From positions 1,364,001-1,428,000 of the forward strand of contig NZ_CP026309.1 in NCBI RefSeq assembly GCF_002906575.1: DNA of 64,000 nt, read 5' to 3'. The notes under the pieces were generated by a model. It saw only the letters and a program-made list of their open reading frames with translations, had not been told where the DNA came from and ran no database searches. Source of the stretch: Salinigranum rubrum (GTDB lineage: Archaea; Halobacteriota; Halobacteria; Halobacteriales; Haloferacaceae). The position numbers and the translations under genes were made by a program. Below are positions 1 through 8,738 of this stretch, in pieces. Each line of letters starts with the position of its first letter. Positions within the stretch are counted from its first letter, which is position 1.

Positions 1-41
1 GCATCGAAACCCTTACTCCCCGGCCACGGTTTCGGTCATCC

Positions 42-320
42 ATGAGCGATTCGCCCGTCGACAGCGAGGAGGTGCGTCACGTCGCGGAGTTGGCGCGCGT
101 CGACCTGGCCGACGAGGAGGTCGAGGAGTTCGCCGCGCAGTTCGCCGACATCCTCGCGTACTTCGACGCGCTGGACGAGGTGCCCGAAATCGAGGCCGAC
201 GAGGACCTCGTGAACGTGATGCGTCCCGACGAGGTCCGCGAGGGCCTCTCCCAGGAGGAGGCGCTCTCGAACGCCACGGAGACCGAAGCGGGCTACTTCA
301 AGGGACCGCGGGTGTCGTAG
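42..320 (+). CDS. gatC: Asp-tRNA(Asn)/Glu-tRNA(Gln) amidotransferase subunit C
   Basis: This 92-residue acidic protein matches GatC in length and pattern: an N-terminal helix with EEVRHVAELARVDL, a middle region of the FADILAYFDALDEV type, and a conserved end with MRPDEVREGLSQEEAL. GatC acts as a scaffold that wraps around GatA in the cytoplasmic GatCAB complex, which amidates mischarged Asp-tRNA(Asn) or Glu-tRNA(Gln). The stop codon is followed at once by the gatA start, so the two are translated as a pair. A weak TATA-like stretch (CCTTACTC) lies about 30 bp before the ATG, which would give a nearly leaderless mRNA. gatB is not in the window. Confidence 0.95.
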   Translation: MSDSPVDSEEVRHVAELARVDLADEEVEEFAAQFADILAYFDALDEVPEIEADEDLVNVMRPDEVREGLSQEEALSNATETEAGYFKGPRVS

Positions 321-1589
321 ATGGCCTCGCTGAACGCCTTCATCACCGAGGAGCGCATCGAGAGCGACGCCGACGGCCCCCTCGCGGGGAAGACGGTCGC
401 CGTCAAGGACAACATCTCCACCGAGGGCGTGCGAACGACCTGCGGGTCGGCGATGCTCGACGACTACGTCGCGCCGTACGACGCGACGGTCGTCTCCCGA
501 CTGAAGGACGCCGGCGCGACCATCGTCGGCAAGTCGAACATGGACGAGTTCGGGATGGGAACCACCACGGAGACGTCGGCGTTCGGCCCGACTCGGAACC
601 CGGTCGACACCGACCGCGTTCCGGGAGGCTCCTCCGGCGGGTCGGCCGCGGCCGTCACGGCGGGCGAGGCTGACCTCGCGCTCGGGTCCGACACCGGTGG
701 CTCGATTCGCTGCCCCGCCGCGTTCTGCGGCGTCGTCGGCATCAAGCCGACGTACGGTCTCGTCTCCCGGTACGGCCTCGTCGCCTACGCCAACTCGCTC
801 GAACAGATCGGTCCCATCGCTCCCTCCGTCTCCGAGGCGGCGTCGCTGCTCGACGTCATCTCGGGGGAGGACGCGAACGACTCCACCACCGTCGCCGAGG
901 GCGACGACTCCGACTACGCCGCGGCCGCCGGCGGCGACGTCGACGGCCTCACGCTCGGCGTCCCGACCGAACTCATCGAGGGAGCCGACGAGGGCGTCGT
1001 CGAGACGTTCTGGGACTCGATTTCCGAGTTAGAGGCGCAGGGGGCCACCTACGAGGAGGTCTCGCTCGAATCCATCGAGCACGCGCTGGCGGCGTACTAC
1101 GTCATCGCCACGTCCGAGGCGTCCTCGAACCTCGCGCGGTTCGACGGCGTCCGTTACGGCCTCTCCGGTGGAGAGGGCAACTGGAACGAGTCGTTCGCGC
1201 GAGCCAGGGAGGAGGGCTTCGGCGCCGAGGTCAAGCGGCGCATCCTCCTCGGGACGTACGCGCTGTCGGCGGGCTACCACGACAAGTACTACAAGAAGGC
1301 ACAGGACGCCCGCGCCTGGGTGCGTCGGGACTTCGAAGGGGTGTTCGACGACGTGGACCTCGTGGCGTCGCCGACGATGCCCGTCCTCCCCCCCGAACTC
1401 GGCGAGAGCCTCGACGACCCCCTCCAACTCTACCTGATGGACGCGAACACCGTTCCCGTGAACCTCGCGAACCTCCCCGCCATCTCGGTGCCGGCGGGCG
1501 AGGCCGACGGGCTTCCGGTCGGTCTGCAACTCGTAGCGCCGAAGTTCGACGAGTCGACGATGATTCGGGCGGCCAGCGCCGTCGAGTGA
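321..1589 (+). CDS. gatA: Asp-tRNA(Asn)/Glu-tRNA(Gln) amidotransferase subunit A
   Basis: This is a 422-residue amidase-signature enzyme. The Ser-cisSer-Lys triad is visible: Lys29 in AVKDN, Ser104 in the GGSSGGSAA loop and the nucleophile Ser128 in SDTGGSIRCPAAFCG. GatA releases ammonia from glutamine, and the ammonia is channelled to GatB for transamidation of mischarged tRNA. The length agrees with haloarchaeal GatA and the frame is intact. The ATG directly abuts the gatC stop, indicating one transcript. The next gene downstream is convergent, so the operon ends here. Confidence 0.97.
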   Translation: MASLNAFITEERIESDADGPLAGKTVAVKDNISTEGVRTTCGSAMLDDYVAPYDATVVSRLKDAGATIVGKSNMDEFGMGTTTETSAFGPTRNPVDTDRVPGGSSGGSAAAVTAGEADLALGSDTGGSIRCPAAFCGVVGIKPTYGLVSRYGLVAYANSLEQIGPIAPSVSEAASLLDVISGEDANDSTTVAEGDDSDYAAAAGGDVDGLTLGVPTELIEGADEGVVETFWDSISELEAQGATYEEVSLESIEHALAAYYVIATSEASSNLARFDGVRYGLSGGEGNWNESFARAREEGFGAEVKRRILLGTYALSAGYHDKYYKKAQDARAWVRRDFEGVFDDVDLVASPTMPVLPPELGESLDDPLQLYLMDANTVPVNLANLPAISVPAGEADGLPVGLQLVAPKFDESTMIRAASAVE

Positions 1590-1648
1590 CGCGCCTCGGC
1601 TCTCTCCGTCTCGGCCGCCCGCGGACGCTCCCTGTCTTCGCTGTCGGC

Positions 1649-2113
1649 TCACCCGCGGTCCGGCCGGACCGCACGCCCGTGGACGCTCTCGGGGTCGAGT
1701 CGCCAGCCGCGAAGCCCCTCGACGAGGTCGACGTTCGCGAACTGCGTGGAGGACCACGGGTTCGCGTTGAGCAGCGACCGCAGCGTCTCCCAGTCGTCGT
1801 CCGGTAAGTCGACGGCCGTCAGGGGACCGGTCACGGCCACGGACCGCCAGTCGAACCGCGCTCGCACGTCCGTTACGAGGAGGCGCGCTGTCGCCCCATC
1901 CGTGACGAACGCGGATTTGCGGCTCTCCTCGCCCGTCCGGAGGAACCCGAAGTAGACGGCGTCGCCGTCGTACCCGAACGAGATGGGGAGGCTGTACGGT
2001 TCGTCGTCGGCCGCGAGCGAGAGGACGCCCCACCCCTTCGAATCGAGCAGGTCGTCGACCGCCGACTCGCCCATCGGCGTTCCCGTCCACGGCCCGTGCG
2101 GATCGCTGGGCAT
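1649..2113 (-). CDS. Pyridoxamine 5'-phosphate oxidase family FMN-binding protein
   Basis: The 154-residue product looks like a flavin split-barrel protein (PNPOx-like). It has the early strand GWGVLSLAADDEPYSLPISF, the strand pair DAVYFGFLRTGEES and the ARLLVTDVRARFDWRSVAVTG segment, typical of small FMN or F420-binding proteins common in haloarchaea. The substrate cannot be read from sequence. The open frame extends to a TTG at 2143, but the ATG at 2113 (MPSDPHGP) is the better start, and an internal Met (MGESAVDDLL) marks where homology to the fold begins. The gene is convergent with gatA. Confidence 0.8.
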   Translation of the reverse strand: MPSDPHGPWTGTPMGESAVDDLLDSKGWGVLSLAADDEPYSLPISFGYDGDAVYFGFLRTGEESRKSAFVTDGATARLLVTDVRARFDWRSVAVTGPLTAVDLPDDDWETLRSLLNANPWSSTQFANVDLVEGLRGWRLDPESVHGRAVRPDRG

Positions 2114-2276
2114 GTTGTCGTGTACGACGCTCCCACACGTCAATTCAGCGACTCGTCTCAGGAGGTGGGAACGACCGTCGGGCTATACGCTTCCGACTGG
2201 GACGGCCGTGCGTCGAATCGGCCACCGCGCCGTGGCGGGCAACACGCCTATCCGTCCCTCGGCCGAAGGTGGCTCG

Positions 2277-3296
2277 ATGCGTGCCGCTGCCTTCACCGAC
2301 CTGACCGGACCGAGCGGCGTCGAACTCGTCGAGCGTCCCGACCCCGAACCCGGACGAGGGGAGGCCGTCGTCGACGTCGACGCCTGCGCGATCAACCGTC
2401 ACGACCTCTGGATACTCGAAGGCGACTCCGCGATGGTCGACGCCTCACGGCTCCCGTTCGTCAGCGGCCTCGACGTGGCCGGCGTCGTCCGCTCCGTCGG
2501 CGACGGTGCGGGCGTCGACGTGGAACCCGGCGACCGGGTCGTCCTCTGTCCGAACGAGACCTGCGGGACCTGTCGCTTCTGTCGGGAGGGTCCGGAGAAC
2601 CGCTGTGCGGAGTTCTCGCTGTACCACGGCGGCCTCGCCGAGCAGGCGCTCGTCTCTGCCGACCGCCTCCTCGCGCTCCCCGACTCGGTCGACGCGACAA
2701 CCGCGGCCGCCCTCCCCACCGCGTACATGACGGCGTACCACATGCTCCGACGGGCCAACCTCGGTCCCGGCGACCTCCTGTTCGTCCCGGGCGCGACAGG
2801 CGGCGTCGGCGTCGCGACGGTCCAACTCGCGGCTCTCTCGGGAGTTCGGACCGTCGGCACCTCCTCGTCGGCGACGAAACTCGACCAGGTCGAATCGCTG
2901 GGACTCGACCACGCCGTCGAGTCGACCGACCCCGACGAGATCCGCCCGGCCGTCGAGGACGTCGGTGCGCCCGACGCCGTCGTCAACCACCTCGGCGGCC
3001 CCTACACCCGACTCGGCCTCGACGTCATGCGCCGCGGCGGGCGGATGCTCGTCTGCGGTCGCACCGCCGGCGGCGTGTCGGAGTTCGACGTCCCGGACCT
3101 GTTCCTCGGACACAAGCGCGTCGAGGGGAGCACGATGGGCACGCAGGGAGACCTCCAGCGACTGGTCGACCTCGTCGCGGCCGGCGACCTCGACCCGGCC
3201 GTCGAGGCGACGTACCCGCTCGCCGAGACGGGCGCGGCGTTCGCGGCGATGAAAGAGCGCGAGAGCGTCGGCAAACTCGTCGTCACGACCGACTGA
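2277..3296 (+). CDS. Zinc-binding MDR-family alcohol dehydrogenase/quinone oxidoreductase
   Basis: A 339-residue medium-chain dehydrogenase/reductase. The N-terminal GroES-like domain carries a structural-zinc cysteine cluster (CPNETCGTCRFCREGPENRC). The Rossmann domain has GATGGVGVATVQLAALSG, the NAD(P)-binding AxxGGVG pattern of the quinone-oxidoreductase branch. It probably oxidises alcohols or reduces enones/quinones with NAD(P); the substrate is unknown. The frame is open further upstream, but the ATG at 2277 (MRAAAFTDLTGP) begins the conserved fold. A 163-bp gap separates it from the divergently oriented flavin-barrel gene. Confidence 0.88.
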   Translation: MRAAAFTDLTGPSGVELVERPDPEPGRGEAVVDVDACAINRHDLWILEGDSAMVDASRLPFVSGLDVAGVVRSVGDGAGVDVEPGDRVVLCPNETCGTCRFCREGPENRCAEFSLYHGGLAEQALVSADRLLALPDSVDATTAAALPTAYMTAYHMLRRANLGPGDLLFVPGATGGVGVATVQLAALSGVRTVGTSSSATKLDQVESLGLDHAVESTDPDEIRPAVEDVGAPDAVVNHLGGPYTRLGLDVMRRGGRMLVCGRTAGGVSEFDVPDLFLGHKRVEGSTMGTQGDLQRLVDLVAAGDLDPAVEATYPLAETGAAFAAMKERESVGKLVVTTD

Positions 3297-3328
3297 GGAC
3301 TTATGCCCCCGGACGATGAAGGACGCCC

Positions 3329-3784
3329 GTGACGCAGACGGTGTCGCTCCGGGCGGTCGACGCAGACGCCTCCGACTCCCTCGACTACGTCGAGCGCCTC
3401 CTGGCGCGGAACGACCTCCCCACGGCGGACGTTCGCGCGAACCCCGGCTACTTCTTCGTCGCGTTCGAAGGGGAGCAGAAGGTCGGTGTCGGCGGTATCG
3501 AACGATTCCCGCCCGACGGGCTCCTCCGGTCGGTCGTCGTCGAGGAGTCGATGCGAGGCCGCGGCGCGGGTGCCGCCCTCTGTGACCGATTGGAACACGA
3601 GGCGGCGAGCGACGGAGTCGACACGCTCTACCTGCTGACGACGACGGCGGCCGACTTCTTCGCCGCCCGCGGCTACGAGCGGGTCGACCGTGCGGACGCG
3701 CCCGCGTCGATTCGGGGGACGAGCCAGTTCGAGTCGCTGTGTCCCGATACCGCCACGGTCATGCGGAAACGGCTGTCGCCGTAG
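3329..3784 (+). CDS. GNAT family N-acetyltransferase
   Basis: The 151-residue protein begins at GTG and shows the GNAT core: the strand GVGGIERFPPDGLLRSVVV, then the acetyl-CoA pyrophosphate-binding loop RGRGAGAALCDRLE (R/Q-x-x-G-x-G/A type), and the C-terminal strand/helix YLLTTTAADFFAARGYERVD. This architecture resembles ArsN/PhnO-like small-molecule or protein acetyltransferases; the acceptor is not predictable. It lies 32 bp after the MDR dehydrogenase on the same strand, so co-transcription is possible. Confidence 0.85.
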   Translation: MTQTVSLRAVDADASDSLDYVERLLARNDLPTADVRANPGYFFVAFEGEQKVGVGGIERFPPDGLLRSVVVEESMRGRGAGAALCDRLEHEAASDGVDTLYLLTTTAADFFAARGYERVDRADAPASIRGTSQFESLCPDTATVMRKRLSP

Positions 3785-3827
3785 CGCGCCGCTGCGGCCG
3801 GGGTCCCGGGTCGAGCGACCGTTGCCC

Positions 3828-4001
3828 TCACCCGACGGCCGACACGTACGGGACCGCCGTTCGGACCAGCACGAGCGCGCGAACGGGCTGATCGCCGTCG
3901 ATGAGTTCGTAGGCTCGCGTTGCGGTGTCGGCGCTGATCTGTCCCGACCGGCGGAACGCGTCGACGAGGGCACGAGCCTCGCGGTGGTTCCAGGTGTTCA
4001 T
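3828..4001 (-). CDS. Small conserved-looking hypothetical protein (57 aa)
   Basis: A 57-codon frame starting ATG at 4001 (MNTWNHREARALVDAFRR...). The frame is open upstream to 4118, but the residues there are Arg-rich, as in a non-coding frame, whereas the 57 residues from MNTWN have balanced haloarchaeal composition and predicted amphipathic helices. No function is recognised. It sits alone between the convergent GNAT gene and the RCK/APC pair. A short haloarchaeal orphan protein is the best description; chance translation cannot be excluded. Confidence 0.45.
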   Translation of the reverse strand: MNTWNHREARALVDAFRRSGQISADTATRAYELIDGDQPVRALVLVRTAVPYVSAVG

Positions 4002-4152
4002 ACCGGTGAATGCCGACGCGACAGCGTCAACACCACGCCTCGTTCTCCGTCCCCGAGAATCGGCGCCGACGGACCGCACCACCGGCACGACCCTGAGAGA
4101 ACGACGGGACAGCCCCACACTGCGTCCGGGGACGGCGAACCGAACGCGCCCG

Positions 4153-4839
4153 TCAGCCCCGCATCAGGTTCATCACCTCGTCGGCGACGTCGGACTCGAC
4201 GGCGACGACGTAGCGGTGGCCCACTTCGAGCACCGTATCGGGCCCTCCCAGTCGGTTGCCCTGGTAGTCGACGATGATGAGCGTTCCCCGGGGGAGGCGG
4301 ACCTCGTCGAGGCGCTTGCCGGCCACGGGCGCGGCCTCCGTGATTTCGATTTCGACGATTTCGACGTCGCCGGCGACGTCCTCTATCGTCCGGACGCCCC
4401 CGCCGGCGATTTCGTTCGTCGCCGCGCGCGCGCCGAGCCGTTCGGGGAAGACGAGGCCGTCGACGTACTCCTCGTACAGTTCGTCCGGGGTGGCGGTGAC
4501 GCGCATCACGGTCCGCACCTCGGGCGCCATGCGCTGGGCGGCCATGCAGACGGCGAAGTTGGTCGTCTCGTCGTCGGTGAGCGCCGCGACGACGTCGCTC
4601 CTCCTCGGCTGGGCCTGCCGAAGCGTCTCCGGTCGGGCGGCGTCGCCCTCGATGACCGTCGCGAGGTACGCGTCGGTCAGTTCGCGACAGCGCTCCGCGT
4701 CGGCTTCGACGATGACCACGTCGTGTCCGCGGTCGGTGAGGAGTTCCGCCGTTCGGACGCCCATCTCGCCGCCGCCGGCGAGGATGACCCGGAGGTCCTG
4801 TACGTCGGTGTCGGTGTCGGTGTCGGGAGTCGAGTTCAT
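4153..4839 (-). CDS. Stand-alone RCK/TrkA-type NAD-binding regulatory protein
   Basis: A 228-residue protein with a TrkA-N Rossmann domain (ILAGGGEMGVRTAELL near residues 19-34, then VVIVEADAERCREL) and a C-terminal TrkA-C-like domain (VEIEITEAAPVAGKRLDEVRLPRGTLI). RCK proteins bind NAD(H) or nucleotides on the cytoplasmic face and gate a partner transporter. Here the partner is probably the APC permease directly upstream on the same strand, only 13 bp away. The first dozen residues are a Thr/Asp repeat (TDTDTDTD). The chosen ATG at 4839 avoids overlap into the permease. Confidence 0.85.
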   Translation of the reverse strand: MNSTPDTDTDTDVQDLRVILAGGGEMGVRTAELLTDRGHDVVIVEADAERCRELTDAYLATVIEGDAARPETLRQAQPRRSDVVAALTDDETTNFAVCMAAQRMAPEVRTVMRVTATPDELYEEYVDGLVFPERLGARAATNEIAGGGVRTIEDVAGDVEIVEIEITEAAPVAGKRLDEVRLPRGTLIIVDYQGNRLGGPDTVLEVGHRYVVAVESDVADEVMNLMRG

Positions 4840-4852
4840 GGTACGGATGGGT

Positions 4853-6244
4853 TCAGTCGTCGCCCTCCTCGGCGGAGGCGATGGGTTCGGGTGCCTGTAT
4901 CTCGGCCGCCTCGGCCTCGTCGCGCGGGCGCTCGCGGCGCCGCGACCAGACCAGGTAGACGACGCCACCGAACGCCAGCCACCCGAGCGCGAGCGCCCAG
5001 GTGAACGGGTCGATAAAGAGGCCGAGGAGGAGGTTACAGACGATGCCGAGAATCGGCGTCACGGGGTAGAACGGGACCTCGAACGGCCGCTGGAGGTCCG
5101 GTTGCTGGCTCCGGAGGCGGATGAGCGCGAGGTTCACGACGACGAAGCCCAGCAGTGAGAAGAGGCTGGCCAGGTTGCCGACGACCCGAATGGGAACGAC
5201 GACGACGGCGACGAGCATCAACACCGCGCTCGCGGCGATGGCGGCGAGCGGCGTGCCGTACCGGTGGTGAAAGCGGCCGAGTCGCGCCGGCAACTGCCCC
5301 TCGCGCCCCATCGCGAACGCCACGCGCGAGGAGCCGATGACGACGGCGTTGAGGGCCGAAATCGTCGAGAAGACGGCGCCGAAGGCGATGAGCGACGCGC
5401 CGGTCCCGATGACGGGGAACCGGGGCATGAAGCCCTCGGCCGCCTGCGCGATGGCGGTCTCGCCCGCACCGCCCAGCGCCTCCGCGCCGAGGGTGCCGAT
5501 GGCGACGAACACGACGAGGAGGTAGACGATGACCGTCACCACGACCGAGAGGATGATGGCCCGCGGGATGTTCACGCGGGGGTTCTCCACCTCTTCGGTC
5601 ACGGTGGCGATGAGGTCGTAGCCCTGGAACGCGATGAACGTCAGCCCCATCGCCGGCAGGACCGAGAGCGCGCCCTTCGAGAACAGCGGCCGGAACTCAC
5701 CCGTTCGCGCTGCCGTGAGGCCGAACGCGACGAACACGCCGAGGATGGCGATCTTGACGAGGGTGATGACCGTCTCGCCCTTGCCGGAGGCCTCCGTCGA
5801 GAGGGCGTTCAGCGTCACCAGCGCGGCGACGGCGAAGAGCGCGTAGCCGACGGCCGGACCCGGCAGTTCGATGCCGTAGAGGTGGCCCCACTCGATGAAG
5901 TTCGACGCGAACCCGAGCGCGTACAGCGACCCGGCGATCATGTAGGTGAACCACCGCGTCCACCCCATGACGAACGAGACGGGCGCCGAGAACACCTCGC
6001 GGACGTAGGCGTACCCGCCGCCGTTCCGCGGGATGGCGGCGGCGAGTTCCGCGTACGAGAGCGCCGTGAACGTCGTCACGCCGCCGTTGAGGGCGAACGC
6101 GACGATGGCCGCCGGTCCCGAGATGTCCACCGCCAGTCCCGTGAGGACGAAGATGCCCGCGCCGATCATCGCGCCGATACCGACCATCGTCGCGTCGAGT
6201 AAGCTCAGGCTGGCCGTCGGTTCCCGCCGTCCAGAGTGGCTCAC
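4853..6244 (-). CDS. APC family amino acid permease
   Basis: A 463-residue integral membrane protein with about 12 hydrophobic segments. TM1 carries the APC unwound motif (MVGIGAMIGAGIFVLTG), followed by the SYAELAAAIPRNGGGYAYV consensus after TM2. It belongs to the amino acid/polyamine/organocation superfamily, cationic-amino-acid-transporter-like branch, and would move amino acids across the cytoplasmic membrane by proton or sodium coupling or exchange. The C-terminal tail (RRRERPRDEAEAAEIQ...) is cytoplasmic and acidic. Its 13-bp spacing to the downstream RCK protein suggests an operon and allosteric control. Substrate unknown. Confidence 0.9.
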   Translation of the reverse strand: MSHSGRREPTASLSLLDATMVGIGAMIGAGIFVLTGLAVDISGPAAIVAFALNGGVTTFTALSYAELAAAIPRNGGGYAYVREVFSAPVSFVMGWTRWFTYMIAGSLYALGFASNFIEWGHLYGIELPGPAVGYALFAVAALVTLNALSTEASGKGETVITLVKIAILGVFVAFGLTAARTGEFRPLFSKGALSVLPAMGLTFIAFQGYDLIATVTEEVENPRVNIPRAIILSVVVTVIVYLLVVFVAIGTLGAEALGGAGETAIAQAAEGFMPRFPVIGTGASLIAFGAVFSTISALNAVVIGSSRVAFAMGREGQLPARLGRFHHRYGTPLAAIAASAVLMLVAVVVVPIRVVGNLASLFSLLGFVVVNLALIRLRSQQPDLQRPFEVPFYPVTPILGIVCNLLLGLFIDPFTWALALGWLAFGGVVYLVWSRRRERPRDEAEAAEIQAPEPIASAEEGDD

Positions 6245-6428
6245 GGTGTGTCCCCCGTGGCGACGTCCGATCGTCGGACCGAAGCGCCCATGTAGGTCGT
6301 ACCTCTCAATGTACCACGATAAATGTCTGGTCGGGATATCTCGTGGACGAGCGCGACTAGCCAGCGCCGACTGCGTCCAGCGGCGTGTGGACGCAGATGA
6401 CTGCGACCGCTCCCGCGGGACGACGCGA

Positions 6429-7972
6429 ATGAACGCCGAGTTCGACCCGCCCGTCGACTATCGGACGAGCCTCGGCTTCGTCGGGTCGGTGATCAAGTAC
6501 ATGGCGATCGCGCCGCTGCTGCCGCTCGCCGTCGCCGTCTACTACGGCGAGAGCCCGCTGCCGTTCGTCGTGGCGATCGGCGTGATGGCGGTCGTCGGCG
6601 GAGGGCTCGAACGGCTCCGAACCGACCCCGACCTCGGTCACCGCGAGGCGTTCTTACTGGTGAGTCTGACGTGGCTCGCCGTTCCGCTCGTGGGAACCAT
6701 CCCGTATCTCGTCGCCGGACAGGGGACCGTCGCCGACCCGGTGAACGCGCTGTTCGAGTCGATGTCGGGCTTTACGACCACCGGGGCGACCGTCCTCGGC
6801 GAGATATCCTTCGAGCAACACTCGCGGTCGATTCTGCTGTGGCGACAGCTGACCCAGTGGCTCGGCGGGATGGGTATCATCGTCCTCATGGTCGCCATCC
6901 TCCCCGAACTCTCGGTCGGCGGCGCACAGGTCGTCGACCAGGAAGCCCCCGGGCTCTCTATCGAGAAGTTGACGCCGCGAATTCGCGACACCGCACGGAT
7001 CCTCTGGCGCATCTACATCGGGTTCACCGTCGCCGCGATGGTCGTGTACTACGGGCTCCACCTCGCGGGGTGGCGCCGAACATGGGCGCGTACAACGCCG
7101 TCGCGCACGCGCTCACGACCATGCCGACCGGCGGGTTCTCTCCTGAAGCACGGAGCGTCGAAGCCTTCTCGCCGGCGGTTCAGTGGGCGATCACGTTCTT
7201 CATGGTCGTCGCCGGAACGAACTTCGCGCTCTTCTGGTACGTCCTCGACGGCGAACCGACGCGACTGACGAACAACGCCGAGTTCCGCACCTACCTGTTC
7301 GCGATGGGGGTCGTCGGCGCGCTGCTCGCCGCCCTCCTCTTTACCGGCGTCGGACTCGACGCCGTTCCGTCCGGTCTCGACCCCATCCCGGGTGACCTCG
7401 AACACGCGCTTCGCCAGGCGGCGTTCCAGACCGCCGCCGTCGTCACCACGACGGGGTACGCCAGCATGGACTTCAACACGTGGGACCAGTCGGCGCAGGT
7501 CGTTCTGCTGTTGGCGATGTTCCTCGGCGGGTCGGCCGGATCGGCCGCCGGGTCGGTGAAGATCATCCGCTGGTATCTCATCCAGAAGGCGGCCGTCCGC
7601 GAACTGTTCACCTCGGTCCACCCCGAGGCGGTTCGTCCGGTCCGCCTCGCGGACGAGGTCATCGACGAGTCGACGATTCGCGGGCTGTTCGTCTTCACCA
7701 TGACCTTCCTCGCCATCTTCGCCGTCTCGACGGTTCTCATCTACCTCGACAGCCTGCGAGTCGGGCTCGAACTGACGGGTATCGAGGCCGTCAGCGCCGC
7801 CATCGCGACGCTCGGAAACATCGGTCCCGGCGTCGGCGTCGTCGGACCGATGAACAACTTCCTGCCGTTCTCGGACGCGACGAAGCTGTACATGGTCCTC
7901 CTGATGTGGATCGGTCGCCTGGAGATACTGTCGGTCCTCATCATCTTCACGCCGGCGTACTGGCGGCGCTGA
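6429..7972 (+). pseudogene. trkH: Trk potassium uptake channel subunit TrkH, copy 1 (frame broken at 7067-7070)
   Basis: Two frames together give a 514-residue TrkH/KtrB-type K+ channel. The selectivity-filter P-loops are present: SMSGFTTTGATVL, TMPTGGFSPEA, VVTTTGYASMD and ATLGNIGPGVG. The break falls in the run GGGG at 7067-7070; adding one G gives ...HLAGVAPNMGAYN, matching the second TrkH at this point. The gene is therefore probably intact and the frameshift an under-called homopolymer. TrkH conducts K+ gated by a TrkA ring; K+ is the main osmolyte of haloarchaea. It is divergent from the APC permease and 40% or more similar by eye to the copy at 11382-12985. Confidence 0.88.
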
Positions 7973-8071
7973 CTGACACCCCGCGACCGGACCCGGTTCG
8001 CACTCCCGGGCGGTGACTGTGACCGAGTCGGTGACACGAGGAGAGCGCGGTCGGCTTCGAGGCGCTCGCTC

Positions 8072-8512
8072 TCACTCGGTCGGAAGCGAGGCGTCGTGGT
8101 CCTCGTCCGTCAGCCGGGTGCGCGCCCACACGGCGAAGGCGGCGGCACCGAGGCCGTCGACGACGAGGTCGATGACCGTGTCGGTGGCGTAGTACGCCAG
8201 CGTCCACTCGACGTAGAAGTCCTTGAAGAGGTACTCGTACACCTCGAAGCCGGCGCCGATGGCGACGACGACGAGCGGGAGGACGACGACCTGCCGGGCG
8301 TCGAGGGGAACGAACCGGACGAGTGCGAGCCAGGCGGCGACGCCGAAGCCCGACAGCGAGTGGGTCAGGATGTCCCACCACCAGATGGCGGTGTACACCT
8401 CGTGGGCGAGGCCGCCGAAGTGCAGCGCACAGACGACGAGCGAGTACGCGACGAGCGCGACCGTAACGATGCCGAGAGAGGGCGAATCAGTGGTTGCGTA
8501 TCGTGACGACAT
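8072..8512 (-). CDS. Four-TM membrane protein, YjdF/DUF2238-like
   Basis: A 146-residue protein with about four transmembrane helices. Conserved-looking polar residues sit within or next to the helices: WWWDILTHSLSGFG, IGAGFEVYEYLFKDF and YYATDTVIDLVVDGLGA. This D-x-x-x-H ... E-x-x-E ... D-x-x-x-D layout resembles DUF2238/YjdF or VanZ-like membrane proteins. The reaction is unknown; the buried Asp/Glu/His residues might bind metal. It is convergent with trkH copy 1 and has no close operon partner. The ATG at 8512 is followed by a polar N-terminus of about 12 residues. Confidence 0.6.
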   Translation of the reverse strand: MSSRYATTDSPSLGIVTVALVAYSLVVCALHFGGLAHEVYTAIWWWDILTHSLSGFGVAAWLALVRFVPLDARQVVVLPLVVVAIGAGFEVYEYLFKDFYVEWTLAYYATDTVIDLVVDGLGAAAFAVWARTRLTDEDHDASLPTE

Positions 8513-8738
8513 GGAGGGGGACCGTCCGGCGTGAGTCGGGGAGAGGAGGCCGCTGGACGTTATTCGTGACGACGAGACGTCACGTTAAATCCTTTGTGAA
8601 CTCGTCCAGTCCACCGCGGTACGGCGTGCCCGTTGTACCAGCGGCGCCCTGGTCGGTGGACCGCCCCGCGAGACGCCCGCGGCGCGAGCGCGCGGAGCGT
8701 GACGGCCGGTTCGACTGCGGTCGCTCGCCGTCGACCGG

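Noticed and set aside
6429-7972. Programmed ribosomal frameshifting in trkH
   Set aside because: The same type of one-base loss occurs in thirteen unrelated genes, without a shared slippery heptamer or downstream structure, so a sequencing cause is simpler.
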